From Spirochaetaceae bacterium (GTDB lineage: Bacteria > Spirochaetota > Spirochaetia > Treponematales > Rectinemataceae): a DNA stretch of 60,443 nt. Shown here one piece after another: positions 49,187-57,250 of this stretch. Position 1 is the stretch's first letter; the number at the start of each line of letters is the position of its first letter. Made by a program: the position numbers and the translations under genes. Where the stretch lies: NCBI GenBank assembly GCA_025355995.1, contig JANXYQ010000074.1, positions 1 to 60,443 of the forward strand, read 5' to 3'. The notes beneath the pieces are model-generated. The model saw only the letters and a list, made by a program, of their open reading frames with translations, was not told the DNA's origin and searched no databases.

Positions 49187-50106
49187 CCCGGACGAGGCCC
49201 GCCCTCGCCCTGGCGGCGCTGCTGGCCGCGCCCCATGGCGCGCCGCTCTACGGGGCGACGATCGACGCTCGCAGCCTGGCGTACATTCCGGCCAGCTATT
49301 CCCCCGGAGAGGAGCTCGTCGCGCAGGCGACCATCCTCCCCGAAGCAGGGGAGAAACTCGAGGCGCTCGACCTGAAGGCCGGCGCGGGCTTGCCGGCCCA
49401 GGGCCCGGAGGCCGATCCCGAAATCCGCGAGCTCCGAATCTCGCGAGCCGGCGCGATCTGGCAACTCAGTCTGCGGTTCGTGCCCTGGTCCCCGGGCCGT
49501 CTGCTCGTCCCCGCGATCCGCGTCAAAGGCCTGCAGATACCCGCCATACCCTATTCGGCGATCTCCGTCCTCGGTTCCGAGGACAGGGATCCCTCCCCGC
49601 CGCGGCGACAGCGCGACCCGCCGGGAACCGCGCTCTTCCTTTACGGCTTCGCCGGGCTCCTCCTGGTCCTGGTCCTGGGCGGGGCCGGCGTCGCCGCCTA
49701 CCTGGTGCCGGCCGCCCGCGCCCTGCTCGCCCGCCGCCGCGCGGCCCAGGCCTTCAGGCGCTTCGTCACCAGCCTCGACTATCTCGCCGCCGAGGCGGGG
49801 TCCGCCGCGCCCGCGAGCTTCTTCGCCGCCCTGTCGAGGGCCTTCAGGCTCTACCTGGCGACGCGGGTCCTCCCCTCGGCCCCGGCCCTCACCGCCGCCG
49901 AGATATCGGCCCTTCCGGATACGGCCTTCCCCGCGCCGGCGACGAAGGATAGGGCGGCCGCCTTCTTCGCCCAAGCCGACAGGGCGCGCTTCGGTGGCGA
50001 GGGCGCGGGATCGGCGAAGGCGCGCGAGGCGGCGGCCACCGCCGCGATAAGCGAGACCCGAATCCTGGCCGAGGCGAACGAGGAGGCCCTCCTTGCTCGT
50101 CTTTGA
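49183..50106 (+). CDS. Single-pass membrane protein of the Bat cluster (DUF4381-like)
   Basis: A 307-residue protein with a signal segment (residues 6-24), a beta-rich external region (SLAYIPASYSPGEELVAQATIL) and one membrane span near 148-172 (LFLYGFAGLLLVLVLGGAGVAA). A helical cytoplasmic tail follows (AFRRFVTSLDYLAAEA, DRARFGGEG near the end). The tail resembles DUF4381 proteins that sit with MoxR and Bat genes. Its exact role is unknown. Overlaps the DUF58 stop and the BatA start. Confidence 0.7.
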   Translation: MTRTRPALALAALLAAPHGAPLYGATIDARSLAYIPASYSPGEELVAQATILPEAGEKLEALDLKAGAGLPAQGPEADPEIRELRISRAGAIWQLSLRFVPWSPGRLLVPAIRVKGLQIPAIPYSAISVLGSEDRDPSPPRRQRDPPGTALFLYGFAGLLLVLVLGGAGVAAYLVPAARALLARRRAAQAFRRFVTSLDYLAAEAGSAAPASFFAALSRAFRLYLATRVLPSAPALTAAEISALPDTAFPAPATKDRAAAFFAQADRARFGGEGAGSAKAREAAATAAISETRILAEANEEALLARL

Positions 50107-51079
50107 TCGCCCCTGGGCCCTGGCCTTCATCGGCCTCGTCCCCGCCTTCATGGCCCTAGGCCGCTATCTCCGCACGCGCGGGGGCGCCGCCGCCTTCCCC
50201 CTGCCCGAGTCCCCGCCCGGGGTCCCCGTCCTCTCGAGGCTGGCCCGCTTCGCGCGGGCTAGCGCCCTCTGGCTCGGCCTCGCCGCCGCGGCGCTGGCGG
50301 CCGCCGGCCCCGCCCTGGTCTCCAAGCGGGTCGTCTACCTGGGCAGGGGCAACGAGGCGATCATCGTCCTCGACGTCTCGCCGAGCATGGCCGCCTCCGA
50401 CTTCGCGCCCACGAGGCTCGACGCGGCCAAGGCGATAATCGGCGACTTCCTCGCGACGAGGCGCAACGAGAGCGTCGGCCTCGTCGCCTTCGGGGGCGAG
50501 GCGGCCCTCGTGTGCCCTCCGACTACCGACTACGCGTCCATCGCGGCGCGGCTCGGCAGCCTCGAGCCGGGGCTCTACGGCGAGGGCACGGCGATCGGCG
50601 CGGGCATAGCCACCGCCATCGCCCACGCCGCGCGATCTTCGGCTCCCGAGAAGCAGCTCATCCTCCTCACCGACGGGGAGAACAACGCCGGGTCCATGGA
50701 CCCGGCGACGGCGGCCCGCGCGGCCGCGCGCTTCGGGATCGCCCTCTCGGTGATAGGCGTGGGGAGCGCCGGGGAGATACCCGTCACCTACGTCGATCCC
50801 GTCACGCGCCAGAAGCGCAGCGGCATTTACCGCTCGGATTTCAACGGCGCCTCCCTGGAAGCGCTTTCCCGCACGGGGGGCGGATCCTACTACGGCGCCG
50901 AGAACAAGGCGGCCCTCGCCGCTGCCTTCGTCGCCCTCGCCGAGCGCAGCTCCTCCCTCGCCCGTTCGCGGAGCCTCTCCTCGGAGGAGGGCTACACTGC
51001 GATGGCTCTCGCCCTCTCCCTGGCCCTCCTCGTCCTCGCCCGCCTCCTCGGCCTCGCGGGCGGGGGAGGGCGAGCGTGA
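50093..51079 (+). CDS. batA: BatA-type VWA-domain membrane protein
   Basis: A 328-residue protein with two N-terminal membrane segments (about 5-20 and 55-77), a VWA domain with a complete MIDAS (DVSPS at 94, PTTD near 142, LTDGENN near 192) and a C-terminal membrane segment (302-320). In Bacteroides bat genes are linked to aerotolerance; in spirochaetes similar operons are linked to envelope stress, though the mechanism is unclear. The start is TTG 50093 with AGGAGG, overlapping the upstream gene by 14 bp. Confidence 0.85.
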   Translation: MLVFDRPWALAFIGLVPAFMALGRYLRTRGGAAAFPLPESPPGVPVLSRLARFARASALWLGLAAAALAAAGPALVSKRVVYLGRGNEAIIVLDVSPSMAASDFAPTRLDAAKAIIGDFLATRRNESVGLVAFGGEAALVCPPTTDYASIAARLGSLEPGLYGEGTAIGAGIATAIAHAARSSAPEKQLILLTDGENNAGSMDPATAARAAARFGIALSVIGVGSAGEIPVTYVDPVTRQKRSGIYRSDFNGASLEALSRTGGGSYYGAENKAALAAAFVALAERSSSLARSRSLSSEEGYTAMALALSLALLVLARLLGLAGGGGRA

Positions 51080-52059
51080 GCTTCTCCCGCCCCGAGCTGC
51101 TGTGGCTCGCCCTCCTCGCCCTCCCGGAGCTGGCCCTCTCCCTGCGCCGCGGGCCCAGGCTCCGCGCCTCCGTCGAGGGCCTGGCGGGCCCGCGCAGGCG
51201 CGCGCGCGCGGGCAGGCTCTTCGCCGCGCTGTCCGCAGCCTCGGCGGCCTCGGCGGCCCTCTTCATTGCCTGCGCCGCGCTGGCCATGGCGGGACCGTCC
51301 TGGGGATCCCGCGGAGCCGCCGCCGAGCGCAGGGGCCTCGAGTCGGCCGTCGTCCTCGACGTGTCGCGCAGCATGGAGGCGACGGACGTCAAGCCTTCGC
51401 GCCTCGAGGCGGCGAAGGGACTCGTCCGCTCCATCCTCTCCGGATCCGATGGCGCCTCCTTCTCCCTGGTCGCCGCGAAGGGCGCGGGCGTCCTGCTCGT
51501 CCCGATGACCGAGGACTCCTTCGCCTTCGAGGACGCCCTGGACTACGCGAATCCGGAGGCGACCACCGCCCCCGGCACCGACCTCGAGAGCGGGATCCGC
51601 GCCGGCTTGGCCTCCTTCACGCCCTCGGGCGCCCAGGGCAGGATACTCTTCCTCTTCTCGGACGGCGGAGAGCTCTCTGGCTCGAGCCGGAGGGCGATCG
51701 AGGAGGCGGCGTCCGCGAGGGTCCGCCTCGTCGTGGTCGGCGTGGGCGGGAGCGAGGCCGTCCAGGTGCCCGGACCCGAAGGCGCGCCGCTCACCGGTCC
51801 CAAGGGCCCGGTCAGGAGCGCACAGGACGCCGCGCGCCTCAAGGCGCTCGCGGCCGTCTCGGGCGGACGCTACCTCGATGCCGCGGACGCGGGAACGGGC
51901 GCCGCCCTCGCCCTGGAGCTCTCGTCCGCGCGGGGAACGGGCACCCGAATCGAGTACTCGCGCGTCGACAGGCGCGGCCTCTTCGCCCTCCTCGCGCTGG
52001 CCTTCCTGGCCGCCGCGATCCTCTGCGGCCTGCTGTCGACCCGGGGGGCGCGAACATGA
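51076..52059 (+). CDS. batB: BatB-type VWA-domain membrane protein
   Basis: A 327-residue paralogue of BatA: membrane segments near 6-20 and 50-75, MIDAS residues in VLDVSRSMEATD (about 95), PGTDLESG and LFSDGGELSG, and a C-terminal segment (301-320). Start at GTG 51076, overlapping the batA stop (GTGA), so the two are coupled. BatA and BatB probably assemble together, with MoxR remodelling them. Confidence 0.85.
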   Translation: MSFSRPELLWLALLALPELALSLRRGPRLRASVEGLAGPRRRARAGRLFAALSAASAASAALFIACAALAMAGPSWGSRGAAAERRGLESAVVLDVSRSMEATDVKPSRLEAAKGLVRSILSGSDGASFSLVAAKGAGVLLVPMTEDSFAFEDALDYANPEATTAPGTDLESGIRAGLASFTPSGAQGRILFLFSDGGELSGSSRRAIEEAASARVRLVVVGVGGSEAVQVPGPEGAPLTGPKGPVRSAQDAARLKALAAVSGGRYLDAADAGTGAALALELSSARGTGTRIEYSRVDRRGLFALLALAFLAAAILCGLLSTRGART

Positions 52060-52661
52060 GGGGCGTCGCCGTCCTGCTCGCCCTATCGGCGGCGGCCCTC
52101 TCGGGCTGCGCGCGCGTCGCCGACTACGCCCGCGTCGTCGAGGCCAACCGCCTCCACGAGCGGGGCGACTACCAGGGCGCGATGGTCTCCTACCTGGGCG
52201 CCGCTCGGTCCTCCTTTTCCGCGACCCTCGACTACGATCTCGCCAACGTCTACGCGCGGCTCGGCGAATACGGCGCGGCCTCCGAGCTCTACTCCGCAGC
52301 AGTCCGGGAGAGCGAATCGCCCCTTTCCGGCGAGCGGGCAATAGCCGCGGATGCCCGCTTCAACGAGGGCTACGCCCTCTTCGAGCGAGGCAGCTACGAA
52401 GAGTCGTGGAAGTCCTTCCGGACCGCCCTCGCCGGCGCGGATCCGGGAGGGGCCTTCGCGCGCGAGGCCAGGCGCAACCTGGAGCTCGCCTGGCGCGCGT
52501 GGAAGAAGAGCGCCCTCGCCCAGCCCCAGGCCATCGCGCCCAGCTCGCGCGGCGCCCCGGGAGGGGACGAGAGCGAGCTGAGGCTCCTCCAGCGCCTCGA
52601 GACCGGGCGATGGCGGCCGGGAAACGCCGCCCCGGGACCCTCTGCGGCGTCGGACTACTAG
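52056..52661 (+). CDS. batC: BatC/E-type TPR lipoprotein
   Basis: A 201-residue lipoprotein (signal ending LSGC at Cys 17) with two or three TPR-like repeats (ANRLHERGDYQGAMVSYLGAA, YDLANVYARLGEYGAASELYSAAV, FNEGYALFERGSYEESWKSF). The C-terminal tail is Pro/Ser-rich. It overlaps batB by 4 bp, and batD follows after one base. In Bat systems such proteins bridge the VWA proteins and BatD. Confidence 0.78.
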   Translation: MRGVAVLLALSAAALSGCARVADYARVVEANRLHERGDYQGAMVSYLGAARSSFSATLDYDLANVYARLGEYGAASELYSAAVRESESPLSGERAIAADARFNEGYALFERGSYEESWKSFRTALAGADPGGAFAREARRNLELAWRAWKKSALAQPQAIAPSSRGAPGGDESELRLLQRLETGRWRPGNAAPGPSAASDY

Positions 52662-52662
52662 G

Positions 52663-54270
52663 ATGACGAGCATGAGCATCAGCCGATCCCGAGCCTTGCC
52701 CCTCCTCGCCCTCGCGCTCGCCCTCGCGCTCGGCGGCGCCTCGCAGGCCGCCCCCCAGGCTTCCCCCAAGCCGAAGGGCCTCAAATATTCGATAAGCATC
52801 GACCCGCCCCGGCCCGCCGTCGGCTCCCGCATCGTCCTCGAGCTCCTGGTCGAGGGCATCGCGCCCTCAGCCTCTCGCGTCGCGGAATTGCGCCTCGGCT
52901 CCGCCCTCGTCCTCGAGTCCGAGAGCATACGCCCCGTCGTCATCGGCTCCTCTCGCGGCGCCGCCTTTCGCTTCGAACTCCGGCTTCTCGATTCGGGCGA
53001 GCGGAGACTAGAAACCCTCGTGATAGATTCGCCCGAGGGAAGCCTGCGCCTCGACTCTATTGCCGTCGGGGAGCCGGGGCCCGCGGCCGCGCAGGGCGGT
53101 CCTGCCCCGGCGTGGCGATGGGTAGTCCCCGCCGAGGCGCTGCGTTACGAGGCCTTCGGCGCCCTCCTCGAGGCGTCGGACGGGAGCGCCGCGCCGCCGG
53201 GGCTGGCGCCCTCCTTCGTCCCGCCCGCCGGCGCCTCCTTCGAGCGCTCGGGGCCCCTGTCGTGGACGGTCATCGCCTTCGATGAGGGCAGCCTCGACCT
53301 CCCGGGCCTCCGGCTCGGGGAGGGAAGGGGCGCGGGCGAGGCGCTCCCCGCGAAGGTCGCCATCGAGGCTCTGCCGCCTCCCATCGCGTCGACGCGCGCG
53401 ATAGGCAGCTTCGCGCTGTCCTTGAAACGGCTTCCGGGAGCGGCACTCCGCTTCGCCCTCGTCCTCGAGGGCAGGGGCAACCTCCCCGCCGTCCTCCTGC
53501 CCGAGCCCGTCGTCAGCCTGGGCGGAACCGCCCTCCCGCGCGGGGAGGCGCCCCGCCTCGCCTGGACCTCGAGCCGCTTCGACGACGCGAGGGCGGCGCA
53601 GGGCAGCTACGAGGGGACAGCCTCCCTCATCGTCGAGGTCTTTCCCCCGAGGCCCGGCCTCCTGAGCATCGGCTTCCCCCCCCTGGCCGTCTTCGACCCG
53701 AAATCCGGCCCGAGTACGCTCGAGGTTCAGGCGCTCGAGCTCAAGGCCGCGCAATCCGCCCCGGCGAAGGCGCTTCGGCCGCTGGGAGGAGGCAAGGCCC
53801 TAGCCGAGCTCTACGGCGCCCTGCGGCGCGCGCCGCCCCTGTCGAGCGCGACGCGCGCCGCGCGTAAGGCCGCCCTCGCCCGAGCCGCCGAGCTGGGAAC
53901 GGGGCCGCCCCTCATGGACGCGCTGCCTCCGCCGGGATTTTTCGCCTGGCCCGCTTTTGCCCTTACCTTGGGCTTTCTCTGCTTGTTTATCCTGAGGAAG
54001 CGGGATGCGCGGATCCTGCTGTCCCTCGTCGCGCTGTCCATGATCCTAGGCTCCCTCGGCCTCGCCTCGGCCTCCGAGAGGCGGGCGAAATACGCCGTCG
54101 TCTGGGCCGACGAGCTCCGCGCCGTGCCTTCCTCCGCCTCCGTCCTCCGTGCGGCGGTGATCAGGGGCAGCACGGCCAGGGCCCGCGGCGCCTCGGGAGA
54201 CTACGTGAGCGTGGTCCTCTCCGACGGGGCCGAGGGTTGGGCGCTTCGAGATTCGCTATTCTGGTATTGA
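52663..54270 (+). CDS. batD: BatD-type exported protein
   Basis: A 535-residue protein with a signal peptide (about 10-30), repeated beta-sandwich-like regions (PPRPAVGSRIVLELLVEG) and a proline-rich middle. A membrane span lies near 425-445 (FFAWPAFALTLGFLCLFIL), and a second hydrophobic stretch near 450-466. The final 65 residues form a bacterial SH3-like tail (YAVVWADELRAVPSSASVLRAAVIRGSTARARGASGDYVSVVLSDGAEGW), with key positions around W-A and the closing W. The SH3 tail suggests peptidoglycan or partner binding. Last gene of the operon. Confidence 0.8.
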   Translation: MTSMSISRSRALPLLALALALALGGASQAAPQASPKPKGLKYSISIDPPRPAVGSRIVLELLVEGIAPSASRVAELRLGSALVLESESIRPVVIGSSRGAAFRFELRLLDSGERRLETLVIDSPEGSLRLDSIAVGEPGPAAAQGGPAPAWRWVVPAEALRYEAFGALLEASDGSAAPPGLAPSFVPPAGASFERSGPLSWTVIAFDEGSLDLPGLRLGEGRGAGEALPAKVAIEALPPPIASTRAIGSFALSLKRLPGAALRFALVLEGRGNLPAVLLPEPVVSLGGTALPRGEAPRLAWTSSRFDDARAAQGSYEGTASLIVEVFPPRPGLLSIGFPPLAVFDPKSGPSTLEVQALELKAAQSAPAKALRPLGGGKALAELYGALRRAPPLSSATRAARKAALARAAELGTGPPLMDALPPPGFFAWPAFALTLGFLCLFILRKRDARILLSLVALSMILGSLGLASASERRAKYAVVWADELRAVPSSASVLRAAVIRGSTARARGASGDYVSVVLSDGAEGWALRDSLFWY

Positions 54271-54279
54271 GGAAGCATC

Positions 54280-54894
54280 ATGGATTTCGGTGACATACTC
54301 GACGAGTGGGACAAGATCAAGCGGGAGCACAAGGACTCGGTACCCCCGCTCGACCCCGCGGCCGAGGCCGCCACGCCGGCCGCGCCGAAGGCCCCCAGCG
54401 GGCAGAAGCCCGCTCCCGGGCAGCAGCCCGCTCCCGGGCAGCAGCCCGCTCCCGGGCAGCAGCCCGCTCCCGGGCAGCAGCCCGCGACCGAGAAGAAAGG
54501 CGCGGCGACCCGTGCCCTCGAAGCCTGGCTCGCCGCGAACGTAGTCGGCGACAAGGACGCCGTCCCGGCACCCGACCAGGGCTCCGGGGAACCGCGCGAG
54601 GAATCGCGCCGCCTCGCGGAGCTCAAGCCCCAGGCCGTCCTCGATCTGCACGGGATGACCGCCGAGGAGGCGGAGGACGCGATAGGCGATTTCCTATACT
54701 CCGCCTCGCGCATGGGGCTCGAGAAGGTATTGCTGATCCACGGCAAGGGCTTGCATTCCGCCGGCGCGCCCGTCCTGAAGAAGGCTGCGCGCAGGGCCCT
54801 CGAGGCCCACCCCGTCGCGGGGCGCTTCGGCGAGGCGGAAAAATCCGAGGGGGGCTCCGGGGCTCTGTGGGTAATGATCAGAAAACGGGGCTGA
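54280..54894 (+). CDS. Smr-domain protein with Pro-Gln repeat linker
   Basis: A 204-residue protein. The C-terminal Smr domain (DLHGMTAEEAEDAIGDFL near 125, LIHGKGLHSAGAPVLKK near 151, WVMIRKRG at the end) is related to the MutS2 nicking domain and may cut branched nucleic acid or collided-ribosome mRNA. The N-terminal half is disordered and contains four exact copies of a six-residue PAPGQQ unit. The stop codon lies in the loop of a terminator hairpin. Ten bp separate it from batD. Confidence 0.85.
   Translation: MDFGDILDEWDKIKREHKDSVPPLDPAAEAATPAAPKAPSGQKPAPGQQPAPGQQPAPGQQPAPGQQPATEKKGAATRALEAWLAANVVGDKDAVPAPDQGSGEPREESRRLAELKPQAVLDLHGMTAEEAEDAIGDFLYSASRMGLEKVLLIHGKGLHSAGAPVLKKAARRALEAHPVAGRFGEAEKSEGGSGALWVMIRKRG
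54409..54480 (+). repeat. Four tandem 18-bp repeats in the Smr gene
   Basis: The unit CCCGCTCCCGGGCAGCAG occurs four times in a row without change at 54409, 54427, 54445 and 54463. It encodes PAPGQQ and preserves frame, so copy number can vary without destroying the protein. Confidence 0.95.
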
Positions 54895-54904
54895 GCTCCG
54901 TTTT
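54882..54904. terminator. Bidirectional terminator between smr and infA
   Basis: 10-bp stem (54882-54891 with 54895-54904, one G-T pair) whose 3-nt loop is the TGA stop of the Smr gene. T-tracts on both sides (the arm ends are AAAA/TTTT) serve the convergent smr and infA genes. Confidence 0.65.
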
Positions 54905-54916
54905 CGCTTGATTCCG

Positions 54917-55135
54917 CTATTTTTCGCGGTAAATTATACGTCCGCGGTTGAGGTCGTAGGGAGAGAGAGCGACTTTTACCTTATCGCCCGGCACGATGCG
55001 TATGTAATGCTTACGCATCTTGCCCGAAAGATGGGCGAGAATTACGTGGCCGTTCTGGAGCTCCACGCGGAACATGGTGTTGGGAAGGGATTCCCGAACT
55101 ACGCCCTCGACCTCGATCGCTTCTTCCTTGGCCAC
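54917..55135 (-). CDS. infA: Translation initiation factor IF-1
   Basis: The 72-residue length and OB-fold sequence ([42 protein letters not shown] with the conserved [18 protein letters not shown]) identify IF-1, which occupies the ribosomal A site during initiation. The start is GTG 55135 behind GAGGAG; a longer open reading to 55207 has no ribosome site and extends beyond the family length. The promoter is at 55228-55256. Confidence 0.95.
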   Translation of the reverse strand: MAKEEAIEVEGVVRESLPNTMFRVELQNGHVILAHLSGKMRKHYIRIVPGDKVKVALSPYDLNRGRIIYREK

Positions 55136-55227
55136 GTTTGCTCCTCGTAAGATTGGCGTCCCGAGCGGAGAAAGTCCCCTCGGAAACATGCGCGGAGACG
55201 GTTGCAATCCGGCTCCGGGCGCATAAA

Positions 55228-55256
55228 ATAGTATTTGCTATCGGGGGGAATGTCAA
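55228..55256 (-). promoter_or_regulatory. Promoter of infA
   Basis: TTGACA (55251-55256), a 17-nt spacer and TACTAT (55228-55233) on the minus strand, leaving a leader of about 85 nt. Confidence 0.8.
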
Positions 55257-55394
55257 CCATTGCGCAAAGACGCGGCCCGGCGCGAGGGAAGGGCCGGTAT
55301 TCATCGAAATTCCACGACTTGACTTTTTTATCGGTTTATTGCATCGTGCCGATCTTTCTGGGCTAATGTCGGGTTCAACGGTAGGAGGTGGCGA

Positions 55395-55751
55395 ATGGAC
55401 AAAGTTACGATCGAGAAGATGAGGGATCTGCTCCTCGCGCAGAAGCGAGAGATCCTGGACACCCTCATCTCGACGAACGCCGATTTCCGCGCCATCGTCG
55501 AGGAGATGGACCCCAAGGATTTCGCGGATGTCGCCTCGGACGACATCGACAGGAAGATGATCGAGGCCCTGGGCTCGCAGGAAATCAAGCGCATCCGCGC
55601 GATCGACGCGGCCTTGAGCAGGATCAACCAGGGCAAATACGGTTCTTGCATGAAATGCAACAAGAAGATTCCCCCCGAGCGCCTCCAGGCCATTCCCTAT
55701 GCGGTCCTCTGCGTAGATTGCCAGAAGGGCGAGGAGAGGCGGAACCGCTAA
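55395..55751 (+). CDS. DksA/TraR-type zinc-finger protein
   Basis: A 118-residue protein with a helical coiled-coil N-part (DLLLAQKREILDTLISTNADFRAIVEEMDPKDFADVASDDIDRKM, key acidic pair at the tip) and the C-terminal zinc finger CMKCNKKIPPERLQAIPYAVLCVDC (four Cys, C-x2-C-x17-C-x2-C). It should bind RNA polymerase, possibly with ppGpp, to tune transcription. It is close to 55-bp consensus length for short DksA-like proteins. Ribosome site GGAGG, promoter candidate TTGACT at 55318-55323. Confidence 0.87.
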   Translation: MDKVTIEKMRDLLLAQKREILDTLISTNADFRAIVEEMDPKDFADVASDDIDRKMIEALGSQEIKRIRAIDAALSRINQGKYGSCMKCNKKIPPERLQAIPYAVLCVDCQKGEERRNR

Positions 55752-55777
55752 GCGGACCGGATACCGAAGCCATTGCA

Positions 55778-55822
55778 GATTCCAATGAAAACCGCCCAAT
55801 CGGGCGGTTTTTCATTGGAATC
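55778..55822 (+). terminator. Strong terminator after the dksA-like gene
   Basis: A long hairpin: arms 55778-55797 and 55802-55822 pair almost fully (one extra T) around a 4-nt loop. GC core CCGCCC/GGGCGG is followed by five T residues. The complementary A-tract makes it work in both directions. Confidence 0.9.
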
Positions 55823-55866
55823 GCTATTGTTGGGGCATTTCGCATGACTCGATCATGCAAGCGCGG

Positions 55867-56136
55867 CTATTTCCTGGAGAAGACTGTGGTGACGCTCCCG
55901 CCACCGGGGATCGTCCCGGTCGTGGTGAGGGTAGCGTTGCCGGCGGAAAGGTTGCCCGTCGAGGTCATGGGGGCGCTGTCCGTGCTGGAGGCCTGGCTCC
56001 CGTATGAAGTCAGGGTATAGCCGCCTCCCGAGGTGGTCCATGCGCCGACGCTCACGCCCTGGGAATACGCGCCCGTAGTGCCCGATAGATAGCCGGCGAG
56101 GAAGGTTCCGTCGCTCAGGAGGAACCACTGCCTCTG
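55867..56136 (-). pseudogene. C-terminal fragment of a repetitive secreted-type protein
   Basis: Directly after the stop of the aldo/keto reductase gene and in the same frame, about 86 codons read QWFLLSDGTFLAGYLSGTTG and continue as a Ser/Thr/Gly-rich chain (GGGYTLTSYGSQASSTDSA, GNATLTTTGTIPGGG) to a stop at 55867. The composition is that of an exported beta-rich surface protein and unlike the reductase. There is no start or ribosome site, so it is probably the remains of another gene. Confidence 0.45.
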
Positions 56137-57231
56137 CTATTCGACCTTCTCCTTGGCCGCGATCTCCTGGAGCCTCTCGATGATGGGCAGGTGCTGGGTG
56201 CAGGCTTCCTCGCATTGGCCGCACTCCACGCAGGCGGCGGCCTCGGAGGCCTTGATGCTCCAGTGCCAGGCGAGCCGGTCGAGGATCGCGTTCTTGCCCT
56301 GGGTCAGGATCTGCTGGTTGTAGGCGTCCATCAGCTTCGGTATGGGTATGCCCTGGGGGCAGTCGTCGCAGTAGCCGCAGCCTGTGCAGATGCCCTCGAA
56401 GGAGGAGGCGGCCGCGGACTTGAGCGCCGCGAGCTCGCCCTCGTCGCGGGGCTCGTAGCCCTCGACCGCTTCGAGCGCCTCCTTGACCTCGGTGTCGTTG
56501 CCGAAGCCCACGAGGGTCGTGGATATCTCCCGGTGGTCCCAGAGGAAGCGTAGGGCGGCGGCGACGACGCCCTCGGAGGGATGGCGCTTGAGGAAGGCGA
56601 AGAGCTCGGGGTGCTGGGGGATGAGTCCCCCGCCCAGGGGATTCATCACCACCGCGCCCAGGCCCTTCGCTCGGATCGCGTCGAAGGCCGCCTCCCGCGT
56701 CCTGAAGTTGTAGGCCGAGTAGCCGAAAAGCACTCCCTCGAAGACGCCCTCCATCAGGAGCTCCTTGATCTCGTCGCCGATGAGGTGGCTGGACACGCAG
56801 ATGTGCTTGATGAGCCCCTCGTCCTTCAGGCGGAGGAATTCCTCGAGGGCCCCGTCGGCCTTCCGCTCCTGCCAGTTCGCGAGATTTGTGACGCACCAGA
56901 TATGGTAGAAGTCGATGGAGTCGACCCGGAGGCGCTTCAGCTGCGCCTCGATCTCGGCGCGGATCTCGGACGGCTTCGATTTGAAGGTCTTCGTGGACAC
57001 GAAATAGTCGTGGCCGCGCCTCTTGATCTCGGCGAGTCCCTCTCCGAAGGTCTCCTCGCTCTTCGTCCCGAAATAGGCCGGGGCAGTGTCGAAATAGTTG
57101 ACTCCGCCCTCCGCCGCCGCGACCATCGCGCGCACGCCGGCCTCCCTGTTCTCGATGTCGGCGAAGCGCATGCCGCCGAAGCCGAGTATGGATACTTCCT
57201 TGCCCGTCTTTCCGTAGGTCCTGTACAGCAT
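56137..57231 (-). CDS. Aldo/keto reductase with C-terminal 4Fe-4S domain
   Basis: A 364-residue protein. The N-terminal 270 residues are an aldo/keto reductase barrel (LGFGGMRFADIENREAG, the DTAPAYFGTKSEE segment with catalytic Tyr near 53, FYHIWCVTNLANW with catalytic His near 110). The end carries two cysteine clusters, CTGCGYCDDCPQGIP (about 290) and CVECGQCEEACTQHLP (about 335). The cysteine spacing fits 4Fe-4S ferredoxin clusters. It reduces aldehydes or ketones, probably with ferredoxin input. The ribosome site GGAGG precedes ATG 57231. Confidence 0.9.
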   Translation of the reverse strand: MLYRTYGKTGKEVSILGFGGMRFADIENREAGVRAMVAAAEGGVNYFDTAPAYFGTKSEETFGEGLAEIKRRGHDYFVSTKTFKSKPSEIRAEIEAQLKRLRVDSIDFYHIWCVTNLANWQERKADGALEEFLRLKDEGLIKHICVSSHLIGDEIKELLMEGVFEGVLFGYSAYNFRTREAAFDAIRAKGLGAVVMNPLGGGLIPQHPELFAFLKRHPSEGVVAAALRFLWDHREISTTLVGFGNDTEVKEALEAVEGYEPRDEGELAALKSAAASSFEGICTGCGYCDDCPQGIPIPKLMDAYNQQILTQGKNAILDRLAWHWSIKASEAAACVECGQCEEACTQHLPIIERLQEIAAKEKVE

Positions 57232-57250
57232 GGCCCATCCTCCCTATCCG

